A model generated the notes under the pieces. That model was not told where the DNA came from. It saw only the letters and a program-made list of their open reading frames with translations, and made no database searches. Of a stretch of DNA of 64,000 nt, positions 1 through 8,665 are shown piece after piece. Positions within the stretch are counted from its first letter, which is position 1; each line of letters opens with the position of its first letter. The position numbers were made by a program, and so were the translations under genes. Source of the DNA: DASQFQ01 sp963722815 (GTDB taxonomy: Bacteria > Actinomycetota > Thermoleophilia > Solirubrobacterales > Solirubrobacteraceae); the NCBI GenBank assembly GCA_963722815.1, contig CAVROM010000004.1, positions 124,001 to 188,000 on the forward strand, read 5' to 3'.

Positions 1-49
1 GCCGAGCAGCAACCGGTTCACGACGGGTGAGGCTAATAGCGTCATCGGC

Positions 50-2104
50 GTGATCGCCCGCGTCGAGCCGCTCACCACCACGCGCCGCCTGAGCGGCCCG
101 TTCGACTACGCGCTGCCCGAGGCCCCGGTCGAGGTCGGGTCGGTGGTCAAGGTCCCGTTCGGCCACCAGAAGCTCGACGGCGTGGTGGTCGGGCTCGCCG
201 CGGAGAGCGAGCTGGCGCCCGAGCGGCTCATCGCGCCGACCTCCGTGCGCGAGGACTCGGTGCCGGCGGACCTGGTCGAGCTGGCGCTGTGGATGGCGGC
301 GGAGTACGCGTCGACGCCCGCGCGGGCGCTCTCGCTCGTGCTCCCGCCGCCGGGCAAGCCGCGGTTGCGGAAGTGGGCGGCGCGCACGGCCGCGCCGCTC
401 GAGGGGCAGCGGCTGACCGCGGGCCAGCGCGTCCTGCTCGAGCGCCTGCCCGGCCCGGCGGGGGAGGACCTCGGCGCGCTGCGGCGGCTCGAGAAGCGCG
501 GGCTGGTGACGATCGTGGAGCAGGCTGAGCGCCGCGAGCCGCTGACCACGCCGCCCGCCGACCGCGCGGTTGAGCTGACCGCGGCGCAGGCGGCGGCGCT
601 GGCGGAGGTGGAGCACGGCGGCGAGCACCTCCTGCACGGCGTCACCGGCTCGGGCAAGACCGAGGTCTACCTGCGCGCGGCGGCGCGGGCGCTGGAGCGC
701 GGGCAGGGCGTGATCGTGCTGGTGCCGGAGATCGCGCTGACGCCGCAGACGGTCGGGCGCTTCCAGGCGCGGTTCGGGGACACGGTGGCGCTGCTGCACT
801 CCGCGCTCGGCGAGGGCGAGCGCTACGACGAGTGGCGGCGGCTGCGCTCGGGCGAGGCGCGGATCGCGGTCGGGCCGCGCTCGGCGGTCTTCGCGCCGGT
901 CGAGCGGCTCGGGCTGGTGGTGGTCGACGAGGAGCACGACGGCTCCTACAAGCACGAGGGCGACCCCCGCTACGACGCGCGGCGGGTGGCGGCGTGGCGC
1001 GCGGCGCGGGCCGGCGCGGCGCTGCTGGTGGGCTCGGCGACGCCGCGACCGGAGACGTGGCAAGCGCTGCCGCGGCTCGAGCTGCGCGAGCGCGCCGACG
1101 GCCGCCCGCTCCCGCCCGTGCGGGTGCTCGACATGCGCGGCACCACGCATCCGCTGCACCCCGACACGCGGCGGGCGCTGGGGGAGGCGCGCAAGGCGAT
1201 CGTGCTGCTCAACCGGCGCGGGTGGTCGAACTTCCTCACCTGCCGCTCGTGCGGGAAGGTCTGGGAGTGCCCGCAGTGCGATGTCGCGCTCGTGCTGCAC
1301 CGGGCGCAGAACGCGATCGCCTGCCACCACTGCGGTCACCGCGAGCCGGTGCCGCAGCGCTGCGACGCCTGCGGCTCGCTGGCGGTGGCGCGCCACGGTG
1401 CGGGCACCGAGCGGGTGGAGGCGGAGCTCAATGAGGCGCTCGACGTGCCGGTGTTCCGGCTCGACGCCGACACGGCGGGCGCCAAGGACGCGGTGCCGAC
1501 GCTGCTCGCGCGCTTCGACGCCGCGCCCGCGGGGCTGCTGCTGGGCACGCAAATGGTGGCCAAGGGTCATGACTTCCCGGACGTGACGCTAGGAGTGGTG
1601 CTCGACGCCGACTCGACGCTGCGCTTCCCGGACTTCCGGGCCGAGGAGCGGACGTTCGCCCTGATCGCCCAGCTCGCCGGCCGCGCGGGGCGCGGCCCGC
1701 GCGGCGGGCACGTACTGGTCCAGACGACGGCCCCCGACGCGCATGCGATCGAGGCGGCCTCGCGGCACGACACGCCGGGCTTCGTCACCGGCGAGCTGGC
1801 GCGGCGCGAGGCACTGCGCTACCCGCCGTTCGCCGACCTGATCCGGGTGGTCTGCCTGGCCGAGGACGGCCGGGCCGCGCGGGCGGCCGCGGGCCGCGTG
1901 GCGGACGGCGTGGTGGTGGCGGGCACCGACGTGCTCGGGCCGGCGCCGCTGTTCCGGCTGCGCGGGCGCGAGCGCTTCCAGGTCGTGGTCAAGACGACCG
2001 AGCGCGAGCCGGCGATCGCGGCCGTGGCGCGCGCGGTCGAGGGGGCGGCGCGCGACCGCTCGCTGCGGGATGTCGCCTTCTCTGTGGACGTCGACCCGCA
2101 ATAG
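50..2104 (+). CDS. priA: Primosomal protein N' (PriA), replication restart helicase
   Basis: PriA recognises abandoned replication forks and reloads the replicative helicase in the cytoplasm. The 684-residue product is close to the usual 650-750. It carries an N-terminal 3'-end-binding domain, a helicase core with Walker A GVTGSGKTEVY near residue 200 and DEEH Walker B near residue 290, and two zinc-binding clusters (CRSCGKVWECPQC, then CHHCGH and CDACGS) around residues 400-450. The C-terminal helicase half includes an AGRAGRGPRGG segment. The ATPase motifs are intact, whereas mycobacterial PriA proteins have largely lost them (family knowledge). The GTG start is the first that leaves the N-terminal domain complete. 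def follows after 12 bases, and the order priA-def-fmt-rsmB is classic. Confidence 0.95.
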   Translation: MIARVEPLTTTRRLSGPFDYALPEAPVEVGSVVKVPFGHQKLDGVVVGLAAESELAPERLIAPTSVREDSVPADLVELALWMAAEYASTPARALSLVLPPPGKPRLRKWAARTAAPLEGQRLTAGQRVLLERLPGPAGEDLGALRRLEKRGLVTIVEQAERREPLTTPPADRAVELTAAQAAALAEVEHGGEHLLHGVTGSGKTEVYLRAAARALERGQGVIVLVPEIALTPQTVGRFQARFGDTVALLHSALGEGERYDEWRRLRSGEARIAVGPRSAVFAPVERLGLVVVDEEHDGSYKHEGDPRYDARRVAAWRAARAGAALLVGSATPRPETWQALPRLELRERADGRPLPPVRVLDMRGTTHPLHPDTRRALGEARKAIVLLNRRGWSNFLTCRSCGKVWECPQCDVALVLHRAQNAIACHHCGHREPVPQRCDACGSLAVARHGAGTERVEAELNEALDVPVFRLDADTAGAKDAVPTLLARFDAAPAGLLLGTQMVAKGHDFPDVTLGVVLDADSTLRFPDFRAEERTFALIAQLAGRAGRGPRGGHVLVQTTAPDAHAIEAASRHDTPGFVTGELARREALRYPPFADLIRVVCLAEDGRAARAAAGRVADGVVVAGTDVLGPAPLFRLRGRERFQVVVKTTEREPAIAAVARAVEGAARDRSLRDVAFSVDVDPQ

Positions 2105-2116
2105 ACTTCCGCGCCG

Positions 2117-2731
2117 ATGGCACACGACGATCCCGTCCCTTCGATCGAGGTCGAGCCAGAGCCGCCGGAGGACCGCTACGCGCGGCTAGATCCGGAGACG
2201 CGCGCACGGCGCGAGGCTGCGCTGCGGCTCGTGCGCAAGTACGGCGATCCGGTGCTCAAGAGCCGCGCGCTGCCGGTCGAGCGCTTCGACGACGGGCTGC
2301 GCGAGGAGATCCGACGCATGGGCGACCTGATGAACGACGCGCTGGGGATCGGCCTCGCCGCGACGCAGCTCGGGGTCATGCACCGCGTGCTCGTCTACCG
2401 CGTCGACCCCGACGCGCCGGTGGCCGCGGTCGTCAACCCGGTGCTCGAGTGGTCGAGCCGGGACGAGGAGGCGCTTGAGGAGGGCTGCTTGTCGCTGCCG
2501 AACGTGCTCGTCGACGTCGATCGCCCGATCCACGTGCGGGTGCGGGCGCAGGACGAGACCGGCGAGGAGATCCTGATCGAGGCGTCCGGGCTCGAGGCGC
2601 GGGTGCTCCAGCACGAGATGGACCACCTCGACGGCGTGCTGATCCTCGACCGCACGTCGCGCGACCAGCGCAAGCAGGCGATGCGCACGCTCCGCGAAGG
2701 CGCGGAGTCCGATTCGCTCCGCGTGGCCTGA
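2117..2731 (+). CDS. def: Peptide deformylase
   Basis: This is the metal-dependent enzyme that removes the formyl group from nascent proteins. All three family motifs are present: GIGLAATQLG, EGCLSLP with the metal-binding Cys, and QHEMDHLDG with the two metal-binding His and the catalytic Glu. The product has 204 residues, with a charged N-terminal extension of about 35 residues before the conserved VRKYGDPVL. A TAGACT box overlaps the priA stop codon 9 bases before the ATG, so def may have its own near-leaderless promoter. fmt follows 12 bases downstream, which pairs the enzymes that add and remove formyl groups. Confidence 0.95.
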   Translation: MAHDDPVPSIEVEPEPPEDRYARLDPETRARREAALRLVRKYGDPVLKSRALPVERFDDGLREEIRRMGDLMNDALGIGLAATQLGVMHRVLVYRVDPDAPVAAVVNPVLEWSSRDEEALEEGCLSLPNVLVDVDRPIHVRVRAQDETGEEILIEASGLEARVLQHEMDHLDGVLILDRTSRDQRKQAMRTLREGAESDSLRVA

Positions 2732-2743
2732 GCGGCTGACCGG

Positions 2744-4504
2744 ATGCGGACGGTCTACCTCGGCACGTCGGAGTTCGCGGCCGTGGTGCTGCAGCGGCTG
2801 GCGGATTCGCCGCATCGACCTGCGCTCGTGGTCACGCGGCCGGACGCGAAGCGCGGGCGCGGCCAGAAGCTCGCGCCGCCCCCGGTCGCCGTCCTGGTCC
2901 GGGAGCTCGGCATCCCGGTACTGCAACCGCCCGACCTCCACGCTGCCGAGGTCCTGAACAGCATCAGTGAGGTGGAGCCCGAGGTGCTGGTGGTGTGCGC
3001 ATACGGGGTGCTGGTGAAGGAGCCGCTGCTCTCGTACGAGATCCTCAACGTGCACCCGTCGCTGCTGCCGCGCTGGCGCGGCGCGGCGCCGGTCGAGCGG
3101 GCGATCATGGCCGGCGACGCGGAGACGGGCGTCGCGATCATGCGGCTCACCGCCGGTCTCGACTCGGGGCCGGTCTGCCTCGTGGAGCGGGAGCCGATCC
3201 GCGCGGACGACGACTACGGCTCCCTCTCCCTGCGCCTTTCGGCGATCGGGGGCGAGGCGCTGGTGCGGGCGCTGGACGAGCGGCCGCCGTATGTGGAGCA
3301 GGACGGGGCCGGCGTCACCTACGCCCACAAGATCGAGGCGGCCGACCGCGCGCTCGACCCGACACGCCCGCCCGAGGCGGTCGAGCGGGTGGTGCGGGCG
3401 CTGCGGCCCCACATCGGCGCGCGGCTGCCGCTCCCCGACGGCTCGTATCTGGGCGTGGTCCGCGCCGAGGTCGACGGCGAGACGCTGGCGCCGGCCGGCG
3501 GCCACGTGCGCACCGACGGCGAGCGGCTGCTGCTCGACTGCAACGGCGGCGCGCTCGAGCTGACCGAGATCCAGCCGTCCGGCTCGCGGGCGATGCGCGC
3601 GGCCGACTGGCTGCGCGGGCGGCGCGACCCGGCGCTGACCGACTTCTGGCTCGACCCGCGGCTGCCGGCGCGCTCGCTCGACGAGCTGATCGAGACCGCG
3701 GTGCGCGAGTGGGACTCCGACGCCGAGTGGCCGCCCTACCTGGCCGCGCTGACGTGGCGCGGCGACGAGGCGACGCTGGCGGCGGCGCTCGAGCTGCTCG
3801 AGCGGCGCGACGACCCGCGGGCGCGGGCGGTCGGCGCCTACGTGCTCGGCCAGCTCGGGATCCCGGAGCGCACGCATCCGCAGGAGAGCGCCGCCGCGCT
3901 CGAGCGCCATGCGGAGGGGGAGGAGGACCCCGAGGTGCTCGCCACCATCGCGAGCGCGCTCGGCAACCTCGGCCCGCGGTACGGGCTCGAGACGCTCCTC
4001 AAGCTCCGGCGCCACGCCGACCCACGCGTGCGCGAGGGCGCGGCGGAAGCGCTCGCGGGCCGCGACGAGGAGCGCGTGTTCGACGCCTTGGTCGAGCTCA
4101 CCGCCGACCCCGAGCCCGGCATCCGCGACTGGGCCACCTTCGCGCTCGGCACGCTCTCGCCGCAGGACACGCCGACGCTCCGCGACGCCCTCGCCGCCCG
4201 CCTCGACGACAGCGACGACAGCACCCGCATCGAGGCCGTCCACGGCCTGGCGCTGCGCGGCGACGCCCGCGCGCTCGACGCCACGATCGACCTGCTCGGC
4301 GAGGTCGGCCCGCACGACGACGGTGGCAACGCGGCCGACACGATCTGGAAGCGCTACGCGCTCACGCAGGCCACCGTCCGCCTGGCCGCCCTGACCGGCG
4401 ACGCCCGCCTCAAGGAGCACCTCCCTGCGCTCGACGAGCGCCTCATGGGCACCGCGATCGAGGGCGACCTCCGCACCGCCTACGACCGCGTCGGCGACCA
4501 GTAA
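2744..4504 (+). CDS. fmt: Methionyl-tRNA formyltransferase fused to HEAT-repeat domain
   Basis: Residues 1 to about 295 are a complete Fmt, which formylates initiator Met-tRNA. The catalytic Asn-x-His is in NVHPSLLPRWRGAAP (N102, H104), the catalytic Asp is in GLDSGP (D140), and the C-terminal tRNA-binding domain follows. Residues about 305-586 are a separate run of HEAT-like helical repeats (for example DPRARAVGAYVLGQLG, DPRVREGAAEALAG, EPGIRDWATFALG). Fmt is normally about 310 residues, so this is either a fusion or two genes joined by an error. A TGA at 3636-3638 lies in the +1 frame exactly at the domain junction, so one extra base upstream, the error type seen throughout this window, would hide a normal Fmt stop. 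Confidence 0.88.
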   Translation: MRTVYLGTSEFAAVVLQRLADSPHRPALVVTRPDAKRGRGQKLAPPPVAVLVRELGIPVLQPPDLHAAEVLNSISEVEPEVLVVCAYGVLVKEPLLSYEILNVHPSLLPRWRGAAPVERAIMAGDAETGVAIMRLTAGLDSGPVCLVEREPIRADDDYGSLSLRLSAIGGEALVRALDERPPYVEQDGAGVTYAHKIEAADRALDPTRPPEAVERVVRALRPHIGARLPLPDGSYLGVVRAEVDGETLAPAGGHVRTDGERLLLDCNGGALELTEIQPSGSRAMRAADWLRGRRDPALTDFWLDPRLPARSLDELIETAVREWDSDAEWPPYLAALTWRGDEATLAAALELLERRDDPRARAVGAYVLGQLGIPERTHPQESAAALERHAEGEEDPEVLATIASALGNLGPRYGLETLLKLRRHADPRVREGAAEALAGRDEERVFDALVELTADPEPGIRDWATFALGTLSPQDTPTLRDALAARLDDSDDSTRIEAVHGLALRGDARALDATIDLLGEVGPHDDGGNAADTIWKRYALTQATVRLAALTGDARLKEHLPALDERLMGTAIEGDLRTAYDRVGDQ

Positions 4505-4506
4505 CC

Positions 4507-4559
4507 GCCACGAGTGTCACCTCGACCACCCCTACGGTGGTCGAGACGACATTCGTGCC
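4507..4559. repeat. Structured palindromic repeat, copy 1a
   Basis: Outer arms GCCACGAGTGTC and GACATTCGTGCC pair at 10 of 12 positions. Between them lies a 10-bp hairpin, CTCGACCACC with GGTGGTCGAG. It starts two bases after the fmt stop codon. It has the same architecture as copy 1b and the copy at 58.8 kb. The rest of this gap, 4609-4724, shows no gene. Confidence 0.7.
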
Positions 4560-4608
4560 ACGGATGTCGTCTCAAGGTCGCATAGCGACCCTGAGCCGAC
4601 ACTGGTGC
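4557..4608. repeat. Structured palindromic repeat, copy 1b
   Basis: The left arm GCCACGGATGTC is followed by an inner hairpin CTC-aa-GGTCGC/GCGACC-ct-GAG and then a right arm beginning GACACTGGTG. It overlaps copy 1a by a few bases. Similarity to the 58.8-kb copy is about 80 percent and continues some 40 bases beyond the right arm, to about 4649. Confidence 0.7.
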
Positions 4609-4724
4609 CGCCGCGGCGCTCCGCACCCGACTCCTCACCAGCCGCAGTTCGCCGGCCCCAGACCGCGCCGCACCACGACGGTACGGCTAGCAGGCGTCTT
4701 GCTTGACGGACCCAACTGTACGCC

Positions 4725-4746
4725 GTACGTTGACGCCGTAACGTAC
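4725..4746. promoter_or_regulatory. Palindromic operator candidate
   Basis: Perfect 7-bp arms GTACGTT and AACGTAC are separated by 8 bases, 22 bases before the start of the small membrane-protein gene. Further TGTACG and CGTACA half-sites flank it. The layout resembles TetR-type operators (inference), but no regulator gene lies next to it in this window. Confidence 0.6.
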
Positions 4747-4768
4747 AACGTACACAAGGACGCCCAAG

Positions 4769-5266
4769 ATGACCTTCAAGCGCTGGCTCCCGACGTTCCT
4801 CGCCTTTCCCATCGGCGGACTGCTCGCCTTCGAGACGGTCGGCTCTGTCACGAACGCCGGCACCGCCGCCGCCGCCGGACTCCTCGCCGGTGCCGTCATC
4901 GGCACGGGCCAATGGCTGGCGCTGCGCGATCAGGGCATCGACCGCCGCTGGCCGCTCGTCACCGCCGCGGCGATGGCGGCAGGCGCGGCGCTCGCGGCGC
5001 AAGCGACCCATGCCGGCACGGACGTCGCAGACCTCGTCCTCACCGGCGCCGTTGCCGGAGCCGCAGTCGGCACGGCGCAGGCCGCGCTGCTCAACCGCCC
5101 GCAGTGGGCAGCGGTCACCGCCGCCAGCTGGGCGCTGGCATGGCTCATCTCCGCCGGGGTGCTCGCGCAGCAGGCCGACGAGGGCTTCGTCGTCTTCGGC
5201 TCCAGCGGCGCGCTGGTCGCCACCGTGCTGACCGGCCTGGCGCTGCGCCGCGAGGTGCTCGCATGA
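4769..5266 (+). CDS. Small integral membrane protein, unknown function
   Basis: This 165-residue hydrophobic protein has several predicted membrane spans, starting with PTFLAFPIGGLLAFETVG and continuing through Ala/Gly-rich segments to the C-terminus. I recognise no family. It is preceded by a palindromic operator, and its stop overlaps the start of the next membrane protein (ATGA), so the two are probably translated together. A regulated membrane pair is the best description. Transport or stress functions are possible but not shown. Confidence 0.7.
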   Translation: MTFKRWLPTFLAFPIGGLLAFETVGSVTNAGTAAAAGLLAGAVIGTGQWLALRDQGIDRRWPLVTAAAMAAGAALAAQATHAGTDVADLVLTGAVAGAAVGTAQAALLNRPQWAAVTAASWALAWLISAGVLAQQADEGFVVFGSSGALVATVLTGLALRREVLA

Positions 5267-5940
5267 GCCTCGCCGGCCTGGTGCTGATCGCTCTGCCGAT
5301 CGCCTTCAACGTCGCCTTCGGCATGCTCGCCGCGCGCTTCGACTACCCCGACGTCCTGCGCCGGCCCACCCACGAGGTGCTCGCGCGCTTCCGCGCCGGC
5401 GGCCGCTCGCTCGTGCTGCTGTGGTGGGCGTTCGCGCTCACCGCATTGGCGCTCGCGCCGGCGGTGGTGCTGCTCTCCGACGCGATCGGCGACGCCGACG
5501 GCACGCTCCTGGCCGTCGCCACCGTCACCGGCGTGCTCGCGGCGCTCGTGCAGCTGCTCGGCCTGATCCGCTGGCCGTTCCTCGTCCCGTATCTGGCGCG
5601 CGTCGCCGCCGAGCCGGGCGCGAGCGAGGCGCGGCAGGAGGCGGTGGACGTCGTCTTCCAGGCCTTCAACCGCTACCTCGGCGTCGCGGTCGGCGAGCAC
5701 CTCGGGTACCTGCTCACCGGCGCGTGGACGACGCTCGCCGGCGTCGCGCTCACGCAGACGAGCGCCGCGCCCGCGTGGATCGGCGCGGTCGGCATCGTCA
5801 TCGGCCCGGTGCTCGCGCTGTGCTCGCTCGAGTTCCTGGGAGGCCGCGAGACGGCCTGGAAGCTCGCCGAGCGGCTGACCCCGATCGCCTACGTGGGCTG
5901 GTCGCTGTGGCTGATCGCGACCGGAGTCGCGGTGCTCTAG
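5263..5940 (+). CDS. DUF4386-like membrane protein
   Basis: This 225-residue protein has about six membrane spans and a conserved-looking segment RRPTHEVLARFRAGG after the first span. Size, topology and that loop resemble the DUF4386 family of uncharacterised actinobacterial membrane proteins. The match is by eye, so the family is tentative. It overlaps the preceding membrane-protein gene by 4 bases, and both probably answer to the operator at 4.7 kb. Its TAG lies in a CTAG that may also serve the convergent gene. Confidence 0.7.
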   Translation: MSLAGLVLIALPIAFNVAFGMLAARFDYPDVLRRPTHEVLARFRAGGRSLVLLWWAFALTALALAPAVVLLSDAIGDADGTLLAVATVTGVLAALVQLLGLIRWPFLVPYLARVAAEPGASEARQEAVDVVFQAFNRYLGVAVGEHLGYLLTGAWTTLAGVALTQTSAAPAWIGAVGIVIGPVLALCSLEFLGGRETAWKLAERLTPIAYVGWSLWLIATGVAVL

Positions 5941-7044
5941 GTGCCGACGACCGCCGCGGGGCATCGACGACGGCCGGAGCGGCGGGCGTCGGAGCCGGGT
6001 CGGGGGTGGTGTCCGGGGCCGGCACGGGCGTCGGCGCCGGCGGGGGCGGATTGTCGGGCACGGGCGTGGGGACCGGCGCGGGCGCGCTGCCGTCGTCGGC
6101 CGGGGGCGTGTCCGGGGCCGGGACCGGGTCGGCCGGCGGGGCCGGGACGTCGGGCGCGGGGGCGGGATCGGTGGGCGTGTCGGGCGTCGGCGGGGTGGGG
6201 TTGTCGCCGCCGTCGTCCTGGACGTCGTCGGCGGGGTCGGGCGGCACGGCGGGACCCGGGTCCTCGACCACGACCGGCGGCACGTCCTGGCTCGAGCCGG
6301 GGTCGGTGCCCGCGGCCTGCTCCTCGATGTTGGAGGCGCCGTCGCCGTCGGGGTCGTCGAGGCCGTCGTTGATGCCGTCGCCGTTGGAGTCGGCCAGCGA
6401 CGGATCGGCGCCCGCCTCGACCTCGACCGAGTTGCGCAGGCCGTCGTGGTCCGTGTCCTCGTCGCCGTCGTTGACGCCGTTGCGGTCGCTGTCCGCGCGG
6501 GTCGGCGCGGTGCGGGTGCGGACCTCGGTGCGGTTGGGGAGGCCGTCGCCGTCGGAGTCCTCGGTGGCGTCCGAGGCGTCGTCGGGATCGAGGCCGTAGC
6601 GGCGCTCCCAGACGTCGGGCATCCCGTCGCCATCGCTGTCGGTGCTCTTGGTCGCGAGCGGCGCGGTGCGCTGCGGCAGCTTGATCGGTGCGGCCGCCGA
6701 GCGTGACGCTGCCGCCGCCTGCGCGGCCCACGGCGACGGGAGCGCTGTCGCCGAGCCGCAGCGCGCGGCGGACGTCCTCGACCCGGCGGTGGCCGGGCCG
6801 GTCGGCGGCGAAGGTCTTGGGGTTGACCACCGCGAGCGTGCCCTGCTTGGGCAGGTCGGGCAGCCGGACGGTCTGGCTGCGATCGCGCGCGTTGCGCGCG
6901 GTGCCGTCGTTCCAGGCCAGCACGCGGGGCGAGCAGGGCGCCGAGCACGACGACGGTGGCGATCATGCCGGCCGACACTGCCCCCGCAAAGCGGAGGTCT
7001 CGCGCGCGAGAGGAGTGGACGGTCGACCTGCCAGAGTGCCCCAT
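5937..7044 (-). CDS. Secreted protein with thrombospondin-3-like calcium-binding repeats (frame broken)
   Basis: Reading across two single-base breaks (about 6930 and 6695) gives a signal peptide (SAGMIATVVVLGALLAP), a short globular segment (KQGTLAVVNPKTFAADRPGH), then Asp-rich calcium loops (DSDGDGMPDVWERRYGLDPD, DSDGDGLPNRTEV, DTDHDGLRNSVEV, DSNGDGINDGLDD). A long Pro/Ala/Asp low-complexity tail follows. Such loops bind calcium and stiffen secreted proteins. The exact C-terminus is unresolved. The stop given here would share a CTAG with the convergent gene but needs two further frame corrections. Start ATG at 7044; ATG codons further in are possible. Confidence 0.65.
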
Positions 7045-7110
7045 TACCGACTTTGTCGGCATCCACGGCGCGGGACTTGAGCCCTTCAGTCGCGCCTGGA
7101 CCGTTGTTCG

Positions 7111-8430
7111 ATGCCCGCCCCCGCCAGACATTGCGCGTTCGCCGTCCTGCGCCGGGTGTTCGAGGACGGCGCGTGGGCCGATCGGGCGCTCCGCGGGGAG
7201 GCGGAGCGGCTCGGGCTCGACGCGCGCGACCTCGCCCTCGCGACCCGGCTCGCCTACGGCGCCGTCCAGCGCCGGGCGACGCTCGACCACGTCATCGAGA
7301 CGCTGTCCGGCCGCTCGCTCGACCGCCTGGAACCCGCCGTCGTCGCGGCTCTGCGGCTGGGGATCTTCCAGCTCGTCTACCTCGACCGCGTGCCCGACCA
7401 CGCCGCGGTGGGGGAGTCGGTCGAGCTCGCCAAGGCGGAGTCGCGGGGCGGCGCCGGGCTCGTCAACGCGGTGCTGCGCCGGGCCGCGCGCGAGGCGGCG
7501 GCGCTGGTCGGCGCGCTGCCGGACGGCACGCCGGAAGAGGCCGCGCTGCGCCACTCGCACCCTGAGTGGATCGCCCAGCTGTGGTGGGACACGTTCGGCG
7601 CCGGCACGGCCCGCGCGCTGATGGCGGCCGACAACGAGCCCGCCGAGGCCGCGCTGCGCGCGAATACGCTCCGGATCACCGCCGCCGAGCTGGCGCAGCG
7701 GCTCCCGGTGGAGATCGAGCCCAGCGGAGAGGACGGGCTCATCCTCGATGAGCCGTTCGACGCCCACGGCTCCTCCGAGTGGCGCGAGGGGCTGTTCATG
7801 CCGCAGTCGCGCGCCGCGATGGCCGTCGCCCGCGTCCTGGCGCCAGAGCCCGGCGAGCGCGTGCTCGACCTGTGCGCCGCGCCTGGCGGCAAGACCACCC
7901 ACCTCGCCGCGCTGATGCGCGACGAGGGGGAGCTGGTGGCGGTGGAGCGGCACAAAGGGCGGGCGGAGGCGCTGCGGCGGACGGCGGCGAGGATGGGCGC
8001 GAGCTGCGTCGAGGTCCGCGTGGCGGACGCGGCGGAACCGGCCGGCGGGACCTACGACCGCGTCCTCGTCGACCCGCCGTGCTCGGACCTGGGCACGCTC
8101 GCCAGCCGCCCCGACGCCCGCTGGCGCAAGACCGCAGACCAGCCCGAGCAGCTAGCGCGCACGCAGGGCGCGATCCTGCGCGCGGGCGCCGATGCGCTGG
8201 CCCCCGGCGGCACGCTCGTCTACTCCACGTGCACGATCTCGCCCACCGAGAACGAGCGCGTAATCGACGCCTTCCTGGCCGATCGCCCGGAGTTCGAGGC
8301 CGACGACCTGCGCCGGGAGGTCCCCGTCTGGCAGCATCCATCTGTGCCCTTCCATCTGCAGACGCTGCCGCACCGCGACGGCACGGAGGGGTTCTTCATC
8401 GCCAGGCTGGGCAGGCGCGGGGCGCGGTGA
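7111..8430 (+). CDS. rsmB: 16S rRNA (cytosine-967-C5)-methyltransferase RsmB
   Basis: This methylates C967 of 16S rRNA before 30S assembly is complete. The N-terminal 140 residues are the NusB-like RNA-binding domain. The C-terminal catalytic domain shows the SAM-binding LDLCAAPGGKTTHL, the first Cys in VDPPCSDLGTL, and the catalytic Cys in YSTCT. The length of 439 is typical. The ATG opens a gene divergent from the calcium-repeat gene with only 66 bases between starts. The stop overlaps the zinc-ribbon gene (GTGA). Confidence 0.95.
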   Translation: MPAPARHCAFAVLRRVFEDGAWADRALRGEAERLGLDARDLALATRLAYGAVQRRATLDHVIETLSGRSLDRLEPAVVAALRLGIFQLVYLDRVPDHAAVGESVELAKAESRGGAGLVNAVLRRAAREAAALVGALPDGTPEEAALRHSHPEWIAQLWWDTFGAGTARALMAADNEPAEAALRANTLRITAAELAQRLPVEIEPSGEDGLILDEPFDAHGSSEWREGLFMPQSRAAMAVARVLAPEPGERVLDLCAAPGGKTTHLAALMRDEGELVAVERHKGRAEALRRTAARMGASCVEVRVADAAEPAGGTYDRVLVDPPCSDLGTLASRPDARWRKTADQPEQLARTQGAILRAGADALAPGGTLVYSTCTISPTENERVIDAFLADRPEFEADDLRREVPVWQHPSVPFHLQTLPHRDGTEGFFIARLGRRGAR

Positions 8431-8654
8431 CGACGCCAGACGTCGACCTCGGGCCGGTGTGCCCGGCCTGCCACGAGCCGTGGCTGCGCCCCACCAACCT
8501 GCCGGGCCGCTACCGCTGCGTGAACTGCCTCACGCGCTTCGAGCTGAGTTCGGTATGCCCCAACTGCGGGGAGCACTCCACCATCGTCCGCATGTCCGAC
8601 ACCGCGCTGTACGCGTGCAACAACTGCGGGAGCTCGATGCTCCAGCCGATTTAG
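8427..8654 (+). CDS. Double zinc-ribbon small protein
   Basis: The 75-residue protein has two Cys4 ribbons: CPACHEP with CVNC, and CPNCGEH with CNNC. The GTG start overlaps the rsmB stop by 4 bases. It resembles small YfgJ-like zinc-ribbon proteins in pattern, but such proteins are diverse and the function is unknown. Translational coupling between rsmB and rpe suggests a role in RNA or ribosome biology (inference only). Confidence 0.75.
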   Translation: MTTPDVDLGPVCPACHEPWLRPTNLPGRYRCVNCLTRFELSSVCPNCGEHSTIVRMSDTALYACNNCGSSMLQPI

Positions 8655-8665
8655 TGGCCCCACTG

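Noticed and set aside
2186..4420. A 744-codon open frame opposite def and fmt
   Set aside because: It lies antisense to two clear genes, has shadow-like composition and no recognisable motif.
4930..7953. A 1007-codon open frame on the minus strand
   Set aside because: It is mostly the Arg/Pro/Ala-rich shadow of rsmB and the membrane-protein genes, as expected in very GC-rich DNA. Only the short part holding the signal peptide of the calcium-repeat protein is used.
8470..8484. GCCACGAGCCGTGGC as another copy of the palindromic repeat
   Set aside because: It shares the first seven arm bases but is a simple short hairpin inside the zinc-ribbon coding sequence, without the conserved arm end or inner stem.
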